A model generated the notes under the pieces. That model was not told the origin of the DNA. It saw only the letters and a list, made by a program, of their open reading frames with translations, and ran no database searches. This document shows, piece after piece, positions 16,824 through 27,853 of a stretch of DNA of 54,607 nucleotides. The translations under genes were made by a program, and so were the position numbers. This stretch comes from Deltaproteobacteria bacterium (GTDB taxonomy: Bacteria > Desulfobacterota > Desulfobacteria > Desulfobacterales > B30-G6): contig JAJDNW010000037.1 in NCBI GenBank assembly GCA_022340465.1, positions 1 to 54,607 on the forward strand, in the 5' to 3' direction. Numbering within the stretch: position 1 is the stretch's first letter; each line of letters opens with the position of its first letter.

Positions 16824-18296
16824 ATGCACGGAGCAATCGAGCATAAGCAGGTGCACCCGCTTGTTGCCACGGTTGCCGGCACCGTAAGCCGGTGGGGGAT
16901 GCTGCGGCGCGGCGACGCGGTCCTGGTGGCGGTCTCGGGCGGGCCCGATTCCGTGGCCCTGTTGCATGTGCTGATCGAACTGTCCGCGGGCCTGGGCCTC
17001 CGTCTCGGCGTGGCCCATCTCAACCACTCACTGAGGGGGCGGGCTTCCGACAGCGATGCCGCCTTTGTCTCGACGCTCGCCCAAAAGCTGAACATTACCT
17101 GCCACACCTTTAAAAAGGATATACAAAAACTGCGGGAAAAGGAAGGTGGGAACCTCGAAGAAAGGAGCAGGCGGGCAAGGTATGCGTTTTTTGAAAAGAC
17201 AGCCGCAGCCAACGGCTATCGAAAAATCGCCATAGGCCATCATGCGGACGACAGTGCCGAGCTGGTGTTGATGAATCTGCTGCGGGGCAGCGGCCCGGGC
17301 GGTATCGCCGGCATAGCGCCTGTCAGGGGCCGATCGATTGTCCGCCCCCTCATCGACGTGAGGCGCAGGGATATCATCGCCTATCTGCAGGCCGGGCACA
17401 TCTCCTTTGTACAGGACGCATCCAACCGGGACCCGGGCTTCCTTCGAAATCGTATCCGGAACAAGCTGATCCCGGAGCTGTGCCGCAACGTCAATCCCAG
17501 GTTGCCGGAAACCCTCGTGCGCACGGCGGCCATTGTCCGGGAAGAGGAGGCATGGCTGCAAAAAATAGTTGCCGGCATGCTGGATGCCGCCACTGTCGAA
17601 TCGGACGGCGGGCAGGTGATTCTGTCCGCGGCATATCTCTCCGGCCTGCCCGTGGCCGCCTTGAGAAGGGTGTTGAGAACTGCCCTAGAAAAACTGAAAG
17701 GCGATCTCAGGGGCATCACCTTCGCCCATGTCAGCGGGGTTGCCGACCTCCTCCTGAAAAAGCATGCCGGGCGTGAACGCCACCTCCCCGGCAGGATCCT
17801 GGCAAGGCGGCGGAAACTGGAACTCGTCATTACCCGGGAAAACCGGCCCCTGAGGGAAACGTCACCCGGCCGCCCGCCGGAAAAGAGCGTCGGGTTCCGG
17901 TATGACATCGCCCCCCCGGCAGGCCGGACAAGCACCGTGCTGATCGAGGAAACCGGACAGAAGCTCCTCCTGTCGGTCTTAGATCGCGACGAGATGCCCG
18001 GCGTCGCATCTGCTGGACAAAATTGTGGTTTTTTTGATATGGAAAAACTTGCATTTCCTTTAATGCTGAGACGCTATCAGGCCGGCGACCGCTTCACCCC
18101 GCTGGGTCTTAACGGTTCCCAGAAGGTTTCGAAATTTTTTATCGATCACAAGGTCGCACACCGCCTGCGCCAAACCTGCCCCATTCTGCTCAACCGGGGA
18201 CGCATCGTCTGGGTGGTCGGGCACCGCATTGACGACCACTTCAAGGTGGGGGCGGCAACCCGCCGCATTCTCAAAATGGAACTTTTGCTTGCCTGA
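16824..18296 (+). CDS. tilS: tRNA(Ile)-lysidine synthase
   Basis: Modifies C34 of the tRNA-Ile CAU anticodon to lysidine using ATP and lysine. The 490-residue protein has the PP-loop SGGPDS at 38-43 and the conserved HHADDSAELVLMNLLRGSG and SNRDPGFLRNRIRN segments. The TilS C-terminal domain ends in FKVGAATRRILKMEL after RYQAGDRFTPLG. The assigned ATG has no clear ribosome-binding site and almost coincides with the predicted transcription start. An in-frame ATG at residue 26 (MLRRGDAVLVAVSGG) would also leave the catalytic domain intact. It starts the tilS-ftsH-folP-ybbR series. Confidence 0.93.
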   Translation: MHGAIEHKQVHPLVATVAGTVSRWGMLRRGDAVLVAVSGGPDSVALLHVLIELSAGLGLRLGVAHLNHSLRGRASDSDAAFVSTLAQKLNITCHTFKKDIQKLREKEGGNLEERSRRARYAFFEKTAAANGYRKIAIGHHADDSAELVLMNLLRGSGPGGIAGIAPVRGRSIVRPLIDVRRRDIIAYLQAGHISFVQDASNRDPGFLRNRIRNKLIPELCRNVNPRLPETLVRTAAIVREEEAWLQKIVAGMLDAATVESDGGQVILSAAYLSGLPVAALRRVLRTALEKLKGDLRGITFAHVSGVADLLLKKHAGRERHLPGRILARRRKLELVITRENRPLRETSPGRPPEKSVGFRYDIAPPAGRTSTVLIEETGQKLLLSVLDRDEMPGVASAGQNCGFFDMEKLAFPLMLRRYQAGDRFTPLGLNGSQKVSKFFIDHKVAHRLRQTCPILLNRGRIVWVVGHRIDDHFKVGAATRRILKMELLLA

Positions 18297-18405
18297 AAGC
18301 TAAAAATGATTATTTTGTCGTAATTTGAACAATGGGTTAATGCACCGGATTCCGGAACAGGCACGGACCGTCGCAACACGGTACTGAAACAGGAGGGACC
18401 CTCAT

Positions 18406-20354
<1,949 letters not shown>

Positions 20355-20358
<4 letters not shown>

Positions 20359-21233
20359 AGACCTATGTGATGCGGTGGGGGAAATACCGCCTGACCCTGG
20401 GGCCCCGTACCCTCATTATGGGCATCCTCAATGTAACCCCGGACTCCTTTTCAGATGGCGGGAAGTACATCCGCCCTGACGAAGCCGTGGAGCGGGGCGA
20501 GCAAATGGCAGCGGCCGGCGCCGACATCATCGACATCGGCGGGGAGTCCACACGGCCCTTTTCCGAGGGGGTGTCGGCAAAAGAGGAGATACAGCGCGTC
20601 ATTCCCGTGATCGAAACCCTCTCCCGAAGGATCGCCGCCCCCATATCCATCGATACCACCAAGGCGGCGGTGGCCGAAGCGGCTCTGCGTGCCGGTGCGT
20701 CGATAGTCAACGACATAGGGGCACTGAGGCTGGACGTCGGTCTTGCAGACGTTGCCGCCGACTACGATGTTCCCCTGATCCTGATGCACATGCAGGGTAC
20801 CCCTAAAAACATGCAGGTCGAACCACGCTACGGGAACCTGTTCGCTGAAATCAACACGTTTCTGGAAAAAGCCATGGTCACCGCCGAAAAGCACGGTGTT
20901 TCGCGAACCCGGATTATCCTGGACCCCGGCATCGGATTCGGCAAAACCACCGGTCACAACCTTCAAATCCTGAAGCATCTCGAATTCATGGAATCGCTTG
21001 ACAGGCCGGTGCTGGTGGGTTCGTCCCGCAAGGCTTTCATTCGCAAAACACTCACGAACGAAGCGATGCCCGAGCTTCCCCCTGCGCATCCCTTTGTAGA
21101 AACCGGTACACAGGCCACCGTTGCGGCGGCGGTCATGAAGGGCGCCCATATCGTGAGGGTTCACGACGTCGCCAACACCCGTGCCACGGTAAACGTGCTG
21201 ACGGCGATCAAACAGGCCGAGGTGGCATCTTGA
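20355..21233 (+). CDS. folP: dihydropteroate synthase
   Basis: Condenses p-aminobenzoate with dihydropterin pyrophosphate in folate synthesis; it is the sulfonamide target. The 292-residue TIM-barrel has the signatures IMGILNVTPDSFSDGGKY (about 18-35), DIGGESTRPFSEG, DTTKAAVAEAALRAGASIVNDIG and ILDPGIGFGKTTGHN, ending RVHDV. It overlaps ftsH (ATGA) at its start and the following YbbR gene (TTGA) at its end, so the three genes form a tight operon. Confidence 0.96.
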
Positions 21234-22159
21234 AAAAGGGCACTCTGATCCCGCTCCTGTTTTCATCGATCACGGTTCTTTTCAGCGCGATTCTGATCAT
21301 GGGCACCGGATTCCAGGTGCGGGCCAACCAGGAAGTCATAGACACCAGCTTGAAAATCCCGGTAAAGGCCGTCAATGTCAAGCCCGGCTTGATCATGACG
21401 AGGCCGTCCATTCAGGGGATTGAAATCCAGGTAAGCGGTTCGGCTGAACAGCTGCAGCGCCTTCGAGGGGCCAAGCTGGTTTACGAGCTGGACCTCTCCG
21501 CCCTGGCGGACGGCGTTCACACCATCCCCATTCTTTCCGAACGGATCAAGCTCCCCAAGGGTATTTCCATTGTAAAAACCATCACCCCGGCGATCACCGT
21601 GCGCATCGACAGGGAAATTAAAAAAGAAGTGATGGTGGTCGTTTCCACGGAAGGTGAAGTCTCTCCCGGATTCCGTGTGACGGGGACGTCGGCTTCGCCG
21701 TCGAAAGCCGAACTCAGCGGACCGCAGGACGTTCTGAACAGCATCGGGCATATAACCACCAACCCGATCGATATTTCAGGGGCAACCGAATCGTTTAAAA
21801 AGGAAATCACCCTCGATTTGGTGGAAAACGTGAAAGTTCTCTTTCCATCGGAGCCGATTATCGCCCACATCGACATCGAGGGAAAAATGGTCACGAGAAG
21901 CTTCAAGAAACTGCCGGTGAAGGGCTACAACGCCACATACCCTTTCAGCATCACCCCGCCGGTGATATCCATCGATGTCAAAGGACCGGTGAATGTCGTG
22001 AGCGCCCTGGAGGACAATGAGGAATTTGCCGTCTATCTGGACCTGGCCGCCCTGAAGCCCGGTGTGTACGTGCGGCGGGCCACCATTGCGCTGCCGGTGA
22101 CGACGGCCCTCGTGGGCGTGAGCCCGGAAATTTTCACGGTAACGGTCAGGGAGCAGTAA
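21230..22159 (+). CDS. YbbR/CdaR-like domain protein
   Basis: A 309-residue protein with one N-terminal membrane segment (about 5-27) and an extracytoplasmic region of YbbR-like beta repeats; repeated motifs include VSGSAEQLQRLRGAKLVYELDLSALADGVHTIPI and the later VKGPVNVVSALEDNEEFAVYLDLAALKPGVY. In Firmicutes CdaR proteins of this type regulate the diadenylate cyclase CdaA. Here no cdaA lies beside it: folP overlaps its start directly. Translation starts at TTG overlapping the folP stop (TTGA). Its partner is therefore unknown in this window; cdaA may be elsewhere or absent. Confidence 0.82.
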   Translation: MKKGTLIPLLFSSITVLFSAILIMGTGFQVRANQEVIDTSLKIPVKAVNVKPGLIMTRPSIQGIEIQVSGSAEQLQRLRGAKLVYELDLSALADGVHTIPILSERIKLPKGISIVKTITPAITVRIDREIKKEVMVVVSTEGEVSPGFRVTGTSASPSKAELSGPQDVLNSIGHITTNPIDISGATESFKKEITLDLVENVKVLFPSEPIIAHIDIEGKMVTRSFKKLPVKGYNATYPFSITPPVISIDVKGPVNVVSALEDNEEFAVYLDLAALKPGVYVRRATIALPVTTALVGVSPEIFTVTVREQ

Positions 22160-22263
22160 TCGCTGGCTCAACCTGTGAGAATTGAAAGGGTTCTACCGAT
22201 GCGGTGAGGTATCCACACGGCAACCGTGTTTCCATAACGATTGCCGGTGGAAAATGAAGGACC

Positions 22264-22458
22264 TTATTGCATGCCCATCGACGCTTCGAGATCCCTGATC
22301 TGTCGCTCCAGTCTTTCGCGCTCCATTTCGGTCAGGTCCCCGGCGTTCAAACGCCGCTGCAGGCTTAAAAGCAGCATCTCCTCGCGGTATTCATTGCAGG
22401 TATAGGGTTTTCTGTCTGACAAGCCTTGCATCCTTATGTTACGGTTGTGATTCTCCAC
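22264..22458 (-). CDS. small charged helical protein, function unknown
   Basis: A 64-residue, highly charged protein; the second half (EEMLLLSLQRRLNAGDLTEMERERLERQIRDLEASM) looks like a helical hairpin or short coiled coil. No signal or membrane segment. I do not recognise a named family. It lies 20 nt downstream of the zinc-ribbon/receiver-like gene on the same strand, so probably in its operon. An internal ATG at residue 10 is an alternative start. Reading as a real gene rests on its place in the operon and plausible composition. Confidence 0.6.
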   Translation of the reverse strand: MENHNRNIRMQGLSDRKPYTCNEYREEMLLLSLQRRLNAGDLTEMERERLERQIRDLEASMGMQ

Positions 22459-22478
22459 CCGGCGTATGGGCCGAAAGG

Positions 22479-23141
22479 CTATACCATGGTTTCCTTAAAA
22501 ATACGATAGAACATGTCGTAGTCCGAAATTCCCTTGGACAGTATCTTGTCCATGTCGGCGGCGTTCTCTTTGTTGATGATCAGATTGACGCTCCTGTTGA
22601 AAGCCATCATGTAGTCCATGGTCCTGAACCTCTCGCTGATCATGGCCACGAACATGTTCCTGCGGACATCCATCTGTAGCCTTTCCAGGTAGATCAGGAT
22701 GCCGTTTGCATCAGGATCGTCGGTCCCGAACGCTTCGTTCACCACCACCACGTCAAAGTTTTGATAGCGCATCATCTTCAATGCTTCGCGGTTATCCTGA
22801 GCGGTGGTGACATGATACTCCAGAAGCTTCAGGATGTCTGCCGCCCGCTTGCGAATCACGGGGTCGGTTTCACACACCACGGCGGTCTTGCCCTCCTCCT
22901 CGATGAACTGAAAAGGTCGATCATCCTTGATTTCTTCACTGGTCTCGAACGTTTCTTCCTCGAAACCCAGGTCGGCCGCCGTCCCGGCGGTTTCCCCGGC
23001 CGCAGCGGCCGCAAGGCTGTCCGCCGTGATGGTGATTTTCCCTTTGCATTTCGGGCACGCGAACGTTGCCGTCCGGTCCAGTGGAATCTTTTCATCGGCG
23101 ATCTTCAGCTTGGTTTGACAGCTGTCACAGGTTATCTCCAT
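22479..23141 (-). CDS. zinc-ribbon protein with a receiver-like domain
   Basis: About 220 residues. The N-terminus is an MJ0042-type zinc ribbon (MEITCDSCQTKLKIADEKIP, then FACPKCKGKI), with Cys pairs about 20 residues apart. An Ala/Glu-rich linker follows, then a domain resembling a CheY-like receiver (KTAVVCETDPVIRKRAADILKLLEYHVTTAQDNREALKMM and FDVVVVNEAFG). The usual phosphoacceptor Asp appears replaced by Asn in VVVVNEAFG. I placed the start at the ATG preceded by GGAG; an in-frame GTG at 23198 overlaps the stop of the PilT-like gene. Its location beside two PilT ATPases hints at a role in surface motility, which is inference. Confidence 0.72.
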   Translation of the reverse strand: MEITCDSCQTKLKIADEKIPLDRTATFACPKCKGKITITADSLAAAAAGETAGTAADLGFEEETFETSEEIKDDRPFQFIEEEGKTAVVCETDPVIRKRAADILKLLEYHVTTAQDNREALKMMRYQNFDVVVVNEAFGTDDPDANGILIYLERLQMDVRRNMFVAMISERFRTMDYMMAFNRSVNLIINKENAADMDKILSKGISDYDMFYRIFKETMV

Positions 23142-23194
23142 GGTGCCATCAGCTCCTTTGCATTCATTAGAAACGGTGTCACATGTGGGCATGC

Positions 23195-24361
23195 TCACAG
23201 CATCTTGTCATAATCGCGGTCCATTTGCAGGGAATCGATATCCGTGGTGGCCTCTCCCCTGGCATGCTTCACCGAATCGATGCCGCGGCCGGCCACGCCC
23301 TTTCTGGAAGCGTACGCCAAGGCGTTCTCCTCTGTGATGAGCCCCTGTTCGTACAACCCAACCAGATAGTCATCGAAAGTGGTCATGCCCTTATGCCGGC
23401 CGGCCTGCATGATTTCATAGAAGGTTTTCCCTTCCGATTCGCCCTGCAAAATGGCATCCTGAACCCTCAGATTGGACGCCATTATTTCGAAAGCGGCGAT
23501 GCGCCCGCCGCCGATCTTCGGAATCAGCCGTTGGGATATCACCCAGCGCACCGTTTCGGCAAGACGTATGCGAATCTGCTTTTCCTCCTCGATGCTGAAC
23601 ATACCCAGTATGCGGTTGATGGTCTGTCCCGCATCGACGGTGTGGAGCGTGGTAAGCACCAGGTGGCCCGTCTCCGCAGCGCTCAGCCCGATCTCCACCG
23701 TTTCACGGTCACGCATTTCGCCCACCAGAATCACCTTGGGCGCCTGCCTGAGGGCCGCCCTCAGTCCGTTGGCGAAGGTGTCGAAGTCGGTCCCCAACTC
23801 CCGCTGGTTAAAGGTGGATTTCTTATGGGGATGCTGGTACTCGATGGGGTCTTCCAGGGTGATCACGTGTGCGGATTTTTTCTCGTTTATTTCTTCCAGC
23901 ATGGCCGCCAGCGAAGTGGACTTGCCGGAACCGGTCGCCCCGGTCACGAACACGATGCCGTTCATCTCCTTGGCGACCTCGTAAAAGGATTCGGGCAGAT
24001 TCATCTCCTTGATCGTCGGGACCTTGGACTCGAGCTGACGCAAAACGATGGAATAGTTGCCGGACTGGCTGAAAATGTTGACCCTGAACCGCGCCTTTCC
24101 CGGCAGGCTGTAGGAGAGGTCGCAGGATCCATGGTTTACCAGGGCCTCTATCAGCCGGCGGTCGCGGTTGATCAGGTTCATGGCGAACATTTCGGTCTGG
24201 AACGGCGTGAGTTCCCTGATGTTCGGCCTGATTTCCACCGGAACCAACTGGCCGGCGCTTTCCACCTGCAGGGGTTTGCCCACCGTCAGGTTCAAGTCGG
24301 ACACATTGGTGTGGGAATCGAGCATACGGGTCAATATGTGGTCAATTTCCTGTTTTCTCAC
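23195..24361 (-). CDS. PilT/PilU-family type IV pilus ATPase (second paralogue)
   Basis: Hexameric ATPase of the pilus-retraction type. The 388-residue protein has an N-terminal PAS-like domain, Walker A GATGSGKST (141-149), the Asp box ITLEDPIEYQH, Walker B VILVGEMRD and the His box TGHLVLTTLHTVDA. It differs from the neighbouring PilT in the C-terminus, with a long extension (TFDDYLVGLYEQGLITEENALAYAS then about 40 residues), as PilU proteins do. It lies downstream of pilT with a 73-nt gap that contains two hairpins, and its stop overlaps the possible GTG start of the next gene. Confidence 0.9.
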   Translation of the reverse strand: MRKQEIDHILTRMLDSHTNVSDLNLTVGKPLQVESAGQLVPVEIRPNIRELTPFQTEMFAMNLINRDRRLIEALVNHGSCDLSYSLPGKARFRVNIFSQSGNYSIVLRQLESKVPTIKEMNLPESFYEVAKEMNGIVFVTGATGSGKSTSLAAMLEEINEKKSAHVITLEDPIEYQHPHKKSTFNQRELGTDFDTFANGLRAALRQAPKVILVGEMRDRETVEIGLSAAETGHLVLTTLHTVDAGQTINRILGMFSIEEEKQIRIRLAETVRWVISQRLIPKIGGGRIAAFEIMASNLRVQDAILQGESEGKTFYEIMQAGRHKGMTTFDDYLVGLYEQGLITEENALAYASRKGVAGRGIDSVKHARGEATTDIDSLQMDRDYDKML

Positions 24362-24375
24362 AAATTCACCTCGCT

Positions 24376-24426
24376 CACCGTGAACACGGTGTCGTCCTGA
24401 CCTCAGGGATGCAAACGTCTGAGGTC
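24376..24426 (-). promoter_or_regulatory. two hairpins between the pilT-family genes
   Basis: GACCTCAG (24399-24406) pairs with CTGAGGTC (24419-24426), and CACCGT (24376-24381) pairs with ACGGTG (24386-24391). Neither is followed by a T tract on the minus strand. They may protect an mRNA end or attenuate the downstream gene. Confidence 0.35.
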
Positions 24427-24434
24427 GATAAGGG

Positions 24435-25517
24435 TTAGGCCTCAGTAAAATCCGTGGGCGGCGCCTTCAGCAGCGGCCTGAAACGGGATTTGTCGTTCGA
24501 TTTCTGGTACGCGTCGTCGGGACTGATCCATCCCTTGTTGTAAAGATCCATGATGGCTTCATCCAAAAGCTGCATGCCGTACTTTTTCCCCGTTTGCATC
24601 ATGGAGTTGAGCTGGTGGGTCTTCGACTCCCGGATCAGGTTGCGAACCGCAGGCGTGGCGATCAGGATTTCTAGAGCCGGGCAGCGCCCTTTGCGGTCGA
24701 TGCGTTTGAACAGCACCTGGGCAATGATCGCCCGGATGCCGTCCGAAAGCGTGGATCTTATCTGGGCCTGCTCGTTGGAGGGAAAAACCTCCACGATCCG
24801 GTCCACCGTTTTCGGAGCACTGGTGGTGTGCAGGGTCGAAAACACCAGATGCCCCGTGGAAGCGGCTTCGATAGCCAGTGATATGGTCTCCAGATCACGC
24901 ATTTCGCCCACCAGAATGATGTCCGGGTCCTCACGCAGGGCACCGCGCAGGGCGGCCGTGAAGGACTTCGTATGGATCCCCACTTCCCTATGGTTGATAA
25001 TGCACTTCTGGCTGTGGTGCACGAATTCGACGGGGTCTTCTATGGTGATGATATGATCGCTTCGCGTCCGGTTGGCCTGGTCGATAATGGCCGCCAGCGT
25101 CGTCGATTTACCGCTGCCGGTCGGCCCGGTGATGACCACCAATCCACGCGGCAGGCTGGAGAGCTTGGAGATGACCGGCGGCAGCCCCAGTTGCTCCGCG
25201 GTCATGATCGCGCTGGGAATTTCCCTGAAAACAGCGCCCACGCCATTTTTCTGCATGAAAAAATTGGAGCGGTAGCGTGCCAGGCCGGGAATTTCGTACC
25301 CGAAGTCGACGTCGCCGGTTTCCTCGAAAACCTTGACTTTGTCCTCGGGTGTGATCTCATACAGCATGCTCCTCAGATCGTCATTGGTAAGTACCTTGTA
25401 CTTGACTCTTTCGATATCACCTCTCACCCGTAAAGCGGGCGGTTGGCCGGCCATGAGATGAAGGTCCGAGGCACCCTGTTCGTGCATCAACTTAAAAAAA
25501 GCATCAATTTTCGCCAT
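24435..25517 (-). CDS. pilT: type IV pilus retraction ATPase PilT
   Basis: Powers depolymerisation of type IV pili for twitching. The 360-residue protein has Walker A GPTGSGKST (about 131-139), Asp box ITIEDPVEFVHH, Walker B IILVGEMRDLET and His box TGHLVFSTLHTTSA. The PilT-specific AIRNLIRE-like helix is present as AVRNLIRE. The ATG at 25517 is preceded by GGGAG; an in-frame TTG 12 nt upstream is less likely. It is the first of a PilT/PilU-like pair. No pilus structural genes are in the window. Confidence 0.94.
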   Translation of the reverse strand: MAKIDAFFKLMHEQGASDLHLMAGQPPALRVRGDIERVKYKVLTNDDLRSMLYEITPEDKVKVFEETGDVDFGYEIPGLARYRSNFFMQKNGVGAVFREIPSAIMTAEQLGLPPVISKLSSLPRGLVVITGPTGSGKSTTLAAIIDQANRTRSDHIITIEDPVEFVHHSQKCIINHREVGIHTKSFTAALRGALREDPDIILVGEMRDLETISLAIEAASTGHLVFSTLHTTSAPKTVDRIVEVFPSNEQAQIRSTLSDGIRAIIAQVLFKRIDRKGRCPALEILIATPAVRNLIRESKTHQLNSMMQTGKKYGMQLLDEAIMDLYNKGWISPDDAYQKSNDKSRFRPLLKAPPTDFTEA

Positions 25518-25590
25518 GTTTGCTCCCAACCCGGACTAGCCGGAACCGAAGTGAATGCCCGCCCCCGGCACCGCCGCCGCGGGACGCGTT

Positions 25591-25890
25591 TTACATCAGC
25601 GAACGCGCCATCTGGTACAGGGTGTTCACCACAAATGTCCTCAGGAATATGATGGCGGCAAATACCACGATCGGTGACAGGTCCATCCCCCCGAAGGTGA
25701 CGGGTATTCTGGACCGTATCTGATAGAGAACCGGCTCGGTGATATTGTGTATGAACCGCACAATGGGGTTGAACGGATCGGGGTTGACCCATGACAGCAC
25801 GGCCCTGGCAACCACGATCCACATGTAGCCGACCAGCACGATGTCCAGCACCTTGGCTACGGCTAAAATGAAATAACCGATGATATACAT
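25591..25890 (-). CDS. YggT family integral membrane protein
   Basis: A 99-residue inner-membrane protein with two hydrophobic regions (about 4-28 and 68-90) around the conserved family motif SWVNPDPFNPIVRFIHNITEPVL. YggT proteins are widespread, often found next to proC, and linked to cell-division or osmotic functions, without a settled mechanism. Here it diverges from proC across a 398-nt gap. Confidence 0.9.
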   Translation of the reverse strand: MYIIGYFILAVAKVLDIVLVGYMWIVVARAVLSWVNPDPFNPIVRFIHNITEPVLYQIRSRIPVTFGGMDLSPIVVFAAIIFLRTFVVNTLYQMARSLM

Positions 25891-26288
25891 TTAGGTAAGA
25901 GCGACTCCCTGGTGGGGGCGGTGGTCAAAGCCAGCCCGCCCTGTTTCGCGCCGTCCGCATCTGCAACGCCAGCCGTGCATCCTAGCGGCGGCTATTATAA
26001 ATAAAGGAAAATAAAGTATATTATCGGAAATAAGTCAAGTCAATTCACCATGCGGAAACGCGCCGGGAGCTCGCCGGCTCGGATTTTCCTTGATAATTGC
26101 GTTGATACCGCCTAAAGTACGGACCGTTTCGAACGGGGGATGCTCTGCGACCTGTCGGCAGCACCGCGAGGGATTTCCATGCCGCAGGTGGAGGCACCGG
26201 CCGTCACGCTGTCAACGGAAGCCGCATGCACCGGAAAGGAGTCGCTGCCGGGCTGCGCTTCTCAGAAAATCTGATTGGAGAGTTAGAT
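25891..26288. other. intergenic region between yggT and proC
   Basis: A 398-nt divergent gap. An AT-rich block at 25990-26045 probably holds the leftward promoter, and a rightward promoter candidate lies at 26090-26118. No gene is supported; open frames across it are out of frame with proC and show no conserved features. Confidence 0.6.
26090..26118 (+). promoter_or_regulatory. promoter candidate for proC
   Basis: TTGATA (26090-26095), 17-nt spacer, TAAAGT (26113-26118). It would give a leader of about 165 nt before the proC ATG. Confidence 0.45.
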
Positions 26289-27137
26289 ATGCTGCGGGAC
26301 AAAAAAATCTGTTTTATCGGCGCCGGCAATATGGGCGAAGCGCTCATCAGCGGACTGGTCTGCTCCAAGGCCACGTCACCGGACAACATTGTCTGCACCG
26401 ATATCAGCGAACGAAAACTGAAAGCGGTTGCCGAAAAATACGGCGTCACCACCGGCACCGACAATGCCGCCGCCATACGCGGCGCGGACCTTGTCATTTA
26501 CGTCGTCAAACCCCAGATCCTCGCCTCGGTGCTGAAGGAAACCGCCGACAGCCTCGACATGTCCAAAATCATCATCTCCGTTGCCGCGGGGGTTCCCTTG
26601 GCGGTCATCGAATCGTGCCTCAAAAAGGATCTGCGCCTGGTGCGGGTCATGCCCAACATCGCCGCTTTCGTCAAAGAGAGCGCCACGGCGATCGCCGCGG
26701 GAAAACATGCCAGCCGGGATGACATCAATCTGGCCAAAGCCGTTTTCGATTCCGTAGGAAAAAGCATATTCATCGAGGAAAACATCCTGATGGACGCCAT
26801 CACGGGGTTGAGCGGCAGCGGACCGGCCTACATTTTTCTGATTGTCGATGCGCTTGCAGATGCGGGTGTCAAGATGGGCCTCTCCAGGGACGACGCCCTG
26901 TTCCTGTCGTCCCAGACGATCCTGGGATCGGCCAAACTGCTCCTGGACACCAAAGAACACCCCGGGCAGTTGAAAGACAGGGTCACCTCCCCCGGCGGCA
27001 CCGCCATCGCCGGCATCCACACATTGGAAAAGGGGGGGCTGCGCACCACCCTGATCAATGCCGTGGAAGCCGCCACCCAGCGATCAAGGGAACTCGGTGA
27101 TGCCATGATTCAAAACTTCACCGAAAACAACGACTGA
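26289..27137 (+). CDS. proC: pyrroline-5-carboxylate reductase
   Basis: Last step of proline synthesis, reducing pyrroline-5-carboxylate with NAD(P)H. The 282-residue protein has the N-terminal dinucleotide motif CFIGAGNMGEALI, the VKPQIL segment, VRVMPNIAAFVKESATAI and the P5CR signature region DAITGLSGSGPAYIF and RVTSPGGTAIAGIHTLEKGGLR. The ATG at 26289 follows GGAGAG. An in-frame ATG at 26226 would add 21 non-conserved residues and is rejected. The ccdA gene begins 6 nt after its stop. Confidence 0.96.
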   Translation: MLRDKKICFIGAGNMGEALISGLVCSKATSPDNIVCTDISERKLKAVAEKYGVTTGTDNAAAIRGADLVIYVVKPQILASVLKETADSLDMSKIIISVAAGVPLAVIESCLKKDLRLVRVMPNIAAFVKESATAIAAGKHASRDDINLAKAVFDSVGKSIFIEENILMDAITGLSGSGPAYIFLIVDALADAGVKMGLSRDDALFLSSQTILGSAKLLLDTKEHPGQLKDRVTSPGGTAIAGIHTLEKGGLRTTLINAVEAATQRSRELGDAMIQNFTENND

Positions 27138-27143
27138 TATCTC

Positions 27144-27848
27144 ATGTTTTCTGAAACCGTTTCATACTCGGCCGCCTTTGCCGCGGGGCTTCTGTCCTTC
27201 TTTTCCCCCTGTGTGCTTCCGTTGATACCGGCGTATTTTTCCTTTATCACGGGCATGTCGCTGGAAGACCTGACGGAAAAATACAGTGCCGCCATCCGCA
27301 GAAAGGTTTTCATATCGACCGTGGCTTTCATCCTTGGATTTTCCCTGGTTTTCGTGCTGTTGGGAGCCTCGGCGTCCTATCTGGGAAGCCTGACGAACGC
27401 TTACCGTGATCCTATCCGCATCGCCGGCGGCATCATCATCATCGTACTGGGCATCCACCTGACCGGTATCGTGCGCATTCCCTTCCTGGAATTCGAAAAG
27501 CGCATCCATCTGAAGACCAAGCCCCTCAATATTTTCGGAACATTTCTGGTGGGGATGGCATTCGGGGCCGGCTGGAGTCCGTGTACCGGCCCGCAGCTGG
27601 GTTCTATACTGGCGATAGCCATGGGCAAGGACACCGTCCGACAGGGAGTGGTTCTTCTGGGGATCTACTCGGCGGGCCTGGCATTGCCTTTTATAATCAT
27701 TTCCGTATTCATCAATTATCTGCTGGTATTCGTAAAGAAGGCCACCGGTTTCATGAAGGTTTTCAATACCGTTGCCGGAGCCGTGCTGATCCTTGCGGGG
27801 TGTCTTCTGCTTGCCAACAAACTCTACTTGTTAACGGCGATTGGGTGA
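27144..27848 (+). CDS. ccdA: cytochrome c biogenesis protein CcdA
   Basis: Inner-membrane thiol-disulfide transporter that passes electrons from cytoplasmic thioredoxin to periplasmic thioredoxin-like proteins, for example to keep apocytochrome c reduced. The 234-residue protein has six hydrophobic segments and the two redox Cys in pseudo-symmetric motifs SPCVLPLIPAY and SPCTGPQL. It sits 6 nt after proC and 5 nt before a periplasmic thioredoxin, its likely partner. The multi-heme cytochrome encoded at 34.7 kb is one possible client. Confidence 0.94.
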   Translation: MFSETVSYSAAFAAGLLSFFSPCVLPLIPAYFSFITGMSLEDLTEKYSAAIRRKVFISTVAFILGFSLVFVLLGASASYLGSLTNAYRDPIRIAGGIIIIVLGIHLTGIVRIPFLEFEKRIHLKTKPLNIFGTFLVGMAFGAGWSPCTGPQLGSILAIAMGKDTVRQGVVLLGIYSAGLALPFIIISVFINYLLVFVKKATGFMKVFNTVAGAVLILAGCLLLANKLYLLTAIG

Positions 27849-27853
27849 ATGTC

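Noticed and set aside
22215-22229. ACACGG-CAA-CCGTGT hairpin after the YbbR gene as terminator
   Set aside because: Only a 6-bp stem with three T after it; too weak to call a terminator.
26090-26722. 210-codon Arg/His-rich frame overlapping the start of proC
   Set aside because: Out of frame with proC, extremely Arg-rich and without conserved pattern; proC fully explains the region.
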